The notes below the pieces were generated by a model. That model worked only from the letters and a program-made list of their open reading frames with translations. It was not told the origin of the DNA and searched no databases. Source: REEB48 sp964355085 (GTDB lineage: Bacteria; Patescibacteriota; Minisyncoccia; UBA6257; 02-FULL-45-10c). From it: a stretch of DNA of 22,908 nucleotides. Every line of letters begins with the position of its first letter. Position 1 is the stretch's first letter. The stretch is taken from assembly GCA_964355085.1 (NCBI GenBank), contig CAYHBW010000011.1:1-22908 (forward strand). The letters run 5' to 3'. Below are positions 21,041 through 22,908 of this stretch, in pieces. A program made the translations under genes and the position numbers.

Positions 21041-21135
21041 ACTGTTCAAGGCATTAAGCTCCTAGTCAGAGCACCTTGAACAGTCATATTCCGAAAGGAA
21101 TGTGGGTGACGCAAGTCATCGCTGGCTGGGAGCTT
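21041..21135 (+). ncRNA. Compact pseudoknotted RNA with two GNRA hairpins
   Basis: Helix a: ACTGTTCAAGG (21041-21051) with 21074-21084, 11 bp perfect. Its loop contains AAGCTCCTAG (21056-21065), which pairs with CTGGGAGCTT (21126-21135), 10 bp: an H-type pseudoknot. Between lie an 8-bp hairpin with GAAA loop (21085-21104) and a 6-bp hairpin with GCAA loop (21105-21120). All the bases fit in 95 nt. It sits in the gap between divergent genes of the element, 36 nt before the 21171 gene. I cannot name a class. The flanks 20904-21040 contain no gene. Confidence 0.65.
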
Positions 21136-21170
21136 TATGTTTCCGACCAATAATTTGAAGCAACTTCAAA

Positions 21171-21638
21171 ATGAATCCAGCAGAAGAGATAGTAAAATTC
21201 TGGCTCCAAAATAAGGGCTATTTTATACAATCTTCAATTGGATTGCCTAAGCGAAAAGAAATAGATATTCTTGCTATTAATAAAAAAGGAGATAAGCTTC
21301 ATATCGAAGTTTCTGTTTCCATTAACTCAATCAATTCTAGGGATCCCAAGGCATTGGCATTGAAAGAGTACAAAAATAAATTTAAATCAGTGAATGAGGG
21401 GGTCGAGGCAATATTGGGGAAAAGATTTCAAAGAATATATGTAAGAGGGAGAATAAATCGAGGTAGGAGAGATATAAGGGAAGAATATATCAAGGAGATG
21501 GACAAAAAATACGGAGTAAAGATTTTAAAATTTGAAGATATTCTTAAGGAGGTTTCAGATGGCCTTTCTACTCGTAGCTATCTCAACCCTATAATAAAGA
21601 CTGTTCAGCTGTGCGGTTTCCTCAATGATAGGTTTTGA
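21171..21638 (+). CDS. PD-(D/E)XK-like protein, catalytic Lys absent (155 aa)
   Basis: The order is that of a restriction-endonuclease fold: N-terminal helix (AEEIVKFWLQNKGYFIQ), basic strand, KEIDILAINKKGDKLHIEVSVS with Asp32 and Glu46, then basic helices. The usual E-x-K is E-V-S here (Ser48), so it may be inactive, use another Lys, or belong to a variant family. It is strongly basic (GRINRGRRDIREEYIKE), fitting nucleic-acid binding. It is in the mobile element, after the pseudoknotted RNA. No clear ribosome site. Confidence 0.6.
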   Translation: MNPAEEIVKFWLQNKGYFIQSSIGLPKRKEIDILAINKKGDKLHIEVSVSINSINSRDPKALALKEYKNKFKSVNEGVEAILGKRFQRIYVRGRINRGRRDIREEYIKEMDKKYGVKILKFEDILKEVSDGLSTRSYLNPIIKTVQLCGFLNDRF

Positions 21639-21753
21639 TAGGTCCCTGTATATAACAAAGGTTTTTTAAATAGTCACAATGGAATTCGTTAGGTTTAGTT
21701 AGGTTTCTAATTTGAAAGAACCGAGGTAGAATCAAAAGATAAATTATAAATCC

Positions 21754-22119
21754 ATGAAGTCTGTACATCTTTTTCTCATATTCAGCATATTAGTAGGCGG
21801 TACAGCTTTCTATTTAGATAAGGCCGGGTTTAATAAGCGCTCTTATGCTCAAGCGCCCAATGACCACATTATTCTAATTGGCCAAATTTTTGGAATCATG
21901 GAAAGTGGTAATGCCTATGCGATTAAAGGCACGAATAATAGTAAATTTCCTCAAATTGCAGCTTTTTATCCAGATGAACAATCGGCAAAAGAAATACTTG
22001 ATGGCACAGTTTTTATAAAGGGCAGGATAGATAACGTTGACTGTGAGTCATATAGATCAATTTTCAAAGGCTGCATCCCATGGGTTGAAATAGAAGATAT
22101 TTGGAGTATAAAGAAATAG
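21754..22119 (+). CDS. Exported hypothetical protein (121 aa)
   Basis: Family not recognised. An N-terminal hydrophobic segment (VHLFLIFSILVGGTAFYL) acts as a signal peptide or anchor. The remainder has the strand pattern HIILIGQIFGIMESGNAYAIKG ... GTVFIKGRIDNVDC, which resembles a small OB-like barrel, with two Cys (DCESYRSIFKGC) that could form a disulfide. It is AT-rich like the rest of the element. Downstream (22120-22272) I see no gene, only a short AACTC/GAGTT stem near 22216-22232. Confidence 0.6.
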   Translation: MKSVHLFLIFSILVGGTAFYLDKAGFNKRSYAQAPNDHIILIGQIFGIMESGNAYAIKGTNNSKFPQIAAFYPDEQSAKEILDGTVFIKGRIDNVDCESYRSIFKGCIPWVEIEDIWSIKK

Positions 22120-22272
22120 GTATTATACTTATTTTAATAATGTTAGGGGATTAGCTACTTACTCACCCCCAAGCTATTTTTAGAGGATTCCCGCAATTTT
22201 GTGAGCTTATGCAGGAACTCTAATAAGGAGTTTTGATTAGGGATCGTTAGGGCTACTTATTTTAGTATGAAA

Positions 22273-22332
22273 TCAAGGCGAGAACAGGAGTTCCCTGCCC
22301 GCCGGATTGGCAGGCGGGGATTCTCCTTAGGG
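22273..22332 (+). repeat. Right copy of tRNA-Glu 3' end (attR-like), interrupted
   Basis: 22273-22293 equals 17483-17503, then 25 bp of foreign palindrome (22294-22318), then 22319-22332 equals 17504-17517. After that it diverges (GGTACT versus CTACCA). The left half of the tRNA is absent. Confidence 0.85.
22294..22318. repeat. 25-bp GC-rich palindrome inserted in the attR-like copy
   Basis: CCTGCCCGCC...GGCAGGCGGG, near-palindromic, with no counterpart in the left copy. It is a precise insertion of a short palindromic element, and the only copy in the window. Confidence 0.8.
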
Positions 22333-22389
22333 GTACTAAGTTAGTATAAATTTTAAAGTCAAAAGTCATAAAGTTAAAAATCAATAATA

Positions 22390-22743
22390 ATGAATCAATT
22401 TTCTTTGCCGGAATCGATTAAAGACAGATACATTGCGGGATTTTTTATTGCTGCCGGAATCGTCTGGTTGGTGAGTTTTTCTCTTGTTTATACGAATATT
22501 CTCGACGCTTCCAATGTGCTGATAATCCATTTTGACAGCTTCAGAGGCGCGGATTTTTTCGGTGAAAAAAGCGATGTTTTCGACATAATTGTCACGGCGG
22601 CCATAATCTGGGGCATCAATCTCGGGCTGGCTCACGTTTTTTATTTTCGGGAGCGGTTTTTATCATATATCCTGGCCGGAGCGACGTTGGGGTATATGGT
22701 ATTGATTCTTTTGGCTGTCAATGCTATTATTTCTATTATCTAA
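22390..22743 (+). CDS. Three-TM membrane protein (117 aa)
   Basis: Family not recognised. Membrane segments at about 13-34 (YIAGFFIAAGIVWLVSFSLVY), 66-86 (IIVTAAIIWGINLGLAHVFYF) and 92-116. A short hydrophilic loop (about 47-62, DSFRGADFFGEKSDVFD) joins the first two. The base composition matches the chromosome and it is upstream of rplU, so it belongs to the host side of the integration boundary. No Shine-Dalgarno; AATAATA precedes the start. Confidence 0.7.
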   Translation: MNQFSLPESIKDRYIAGFFIAAGIVWLVSFSLVYTNILDASNVLIIHFDSFRGADFFGEKSDVFDIIVTAAIIWGINLGLAHVFYFRERFLSYILAGATLGYMVLILLAVNAIISII

Positions 22744-22761
22744 TTTCCAGTCATGGAAATT

Positions 22762-22782
22762 ATCCCGCAGCTGATGCGGGAT
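22762..22782. repeat. Short dispersed hairpin repeat, copy 3 (diverged)
   Basis: ATCCCGCA, loop GCTGA, TGCGGGAT, followed by CAAGAAAATA, like the tail after copy 2 (CCAGAAAATA). It sits before rplU. Confidence 0.7.
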
Positions 22783-22799
22783 CAAGAAAATACAAAAAC

Positions 22800-22908
22800 A
22801 TGACATTCGCAGTAGTGGAGACCGGCGGAAAACAGTATAAAGTCTCCGTTGGCGACAAGTTAAAAGTTGAGAAATTGGAAGCCGCAGAAGGCGCGACTTT
22901 GTCTTTGG
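22800..22908 (+). CDS. rplU: 50S ribosomal protein L21, 3'-truncated by window edge
   Basis: L21 binds 23S rRNA in the large subunit. The visible N-terminus MTFAVVETGGKQYKVSVGD contains the family signature (ETGGKQYKV). The rest lies beyond the window. The start is preceded by ACAAAAAC, with no Shine-Dalgarno sequence. Confidence 0.95.
   Translation, partial: MTFAVVETGGKQYKVSVGDKLKVEKLEAAEGATLSL

Larger units (their letters stand above)
17483..22332. mobile_element. Integrated element in tRNA-Glu with serine recombinase
   Basis: The tRNA-Glu 3' end (from 17483) is repeated at 22273-22332. Between them lies AT-rich DNA with a large serine recombinase next to the tRNA and cargo genes of unrelated type. 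This matches an integrative element whose left end rebuilt the tRNA. The shared segment is about 35-40 bp: TCAAGGCGAGAACAGGAGTTC is continuous, then the right copy holds a 25-bp insertion, then GATTCTCCTTAGGG. Such long identity is more typical of tyrosine integrases, but none is present. Confidence 0.75.

Noticed and set aside
21041..21135. HDV-like ribozyme or c-di-GMP riboswitch
   Set aside because: The strand order is close to HDV, but the P3 hairpin is absent. GACGCAAG next to a GAAA hairpin recalls the c-di-GMP-I aptamer, but here those bases form a simple GCAA hairpin and the second aptamer arm is missing.
22225..22257. A second, degenerate copy of the tRNA-Glu 3' end (GGAGTT...GATT...TTAGGGCTAC)
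   Set aside because: The match needs several gaps, and part of it is explained by an AACTC/GAGTT stem. It may be a recombinase arm site, but the evidence is too thin.
1..22908. CRISPR arrays or UGA-recoded genes
   Set aside because: No spaced direct-repeat array is present, and TGA ends several well-defined genes (mraZ, the purZ-like gene), so the standard code applies.

Overview
The window looks like a chromosomal piece of a reduced-genome Candidate Phyla Radiation (Patescibacteria, Parcubacteria/Moranbacteria-like) bacterium. This is inferred from short divergent housekeeping proteins, a compact dcw cluster, MurF without its N-terminal domain, many small orphan proteins, short 'GTCAT-CCCG...CGGGAT' hairpin repeats, and A-rich or absent ribosome binding sites on core genes. 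TGA is used as a stop (mraZ, purZ-like), so the code is standard and not the Gracilibacteria code.

Layout. 1-2000: a tRNA-rich stretch (3' end of tRNA-Tyr, tRNA-Thr(TGT), an orphan tRNA 3' end, tRNA-Thr(GGT), tRNA-Trp) with a small basic protein, a GIY-YIG protein, ribosomal protein L33 and a PF03013-like protein. 2000-6760: orphan genes, including a 734-aa protein with a C-terminal metallophosphoesterase domain and an AAA+ ATPase with altered catalytic residues. 6770-7205: no protein gene, but a promoter and about 400 nt that fold into a large structured RNA, upstream of rplJ-rplL. 8403-10186: tRNA-Val(CAC), then a two-gene operon (PurA/PurZ-family synthetase plus Ham1/RdgB-family pyrophosphatase), then a second copy of the tRNA-Val 3' end. 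10250-12240: an orphan gene and two related secreted proteins. 12250-17400: dcw cluster mraZ-rsmH-ftsL-ftsI-murF behind an MraZ-box array. 17450-22332: tRNA-Glu(CTC) carrying an AT-rich integrated element of about 4.85 kb, bounded by a second copy of the tRNA 3' end. It encodes a large serine recombinase that overlaps the tRNA antisense, a membrane-protein/HEPN pair, a PD-(D/E)XK-like protein, a secreted protein and a pseudoknotted RNA. 22390-end: a membrane protein and the start of rplU.

Main discoveries. (1) The purine operon sits between direct repeats of a tRNA 3' end, and its synthetase has Ser where PurA has its catalytic Asp. That substitution is the hallmark of PurZ, the enzyme that makes the 2-aminoadenine (Z) precursor in Z-genome phages. 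The partner is a Ham1-type enzyme with altered active-site motifs. This could be a chromosomal, mobile modified-purine cassette. (2) A second tRNA-targeted island uses a serine recombinase whose last codons are the antisense of the tRNA, and it carries a candidate HEPN defence pair. (3) Two unidentified structured RNAs are present, at 6805-7205 and 21041-21135. All family assignments are by eye; no search was run.
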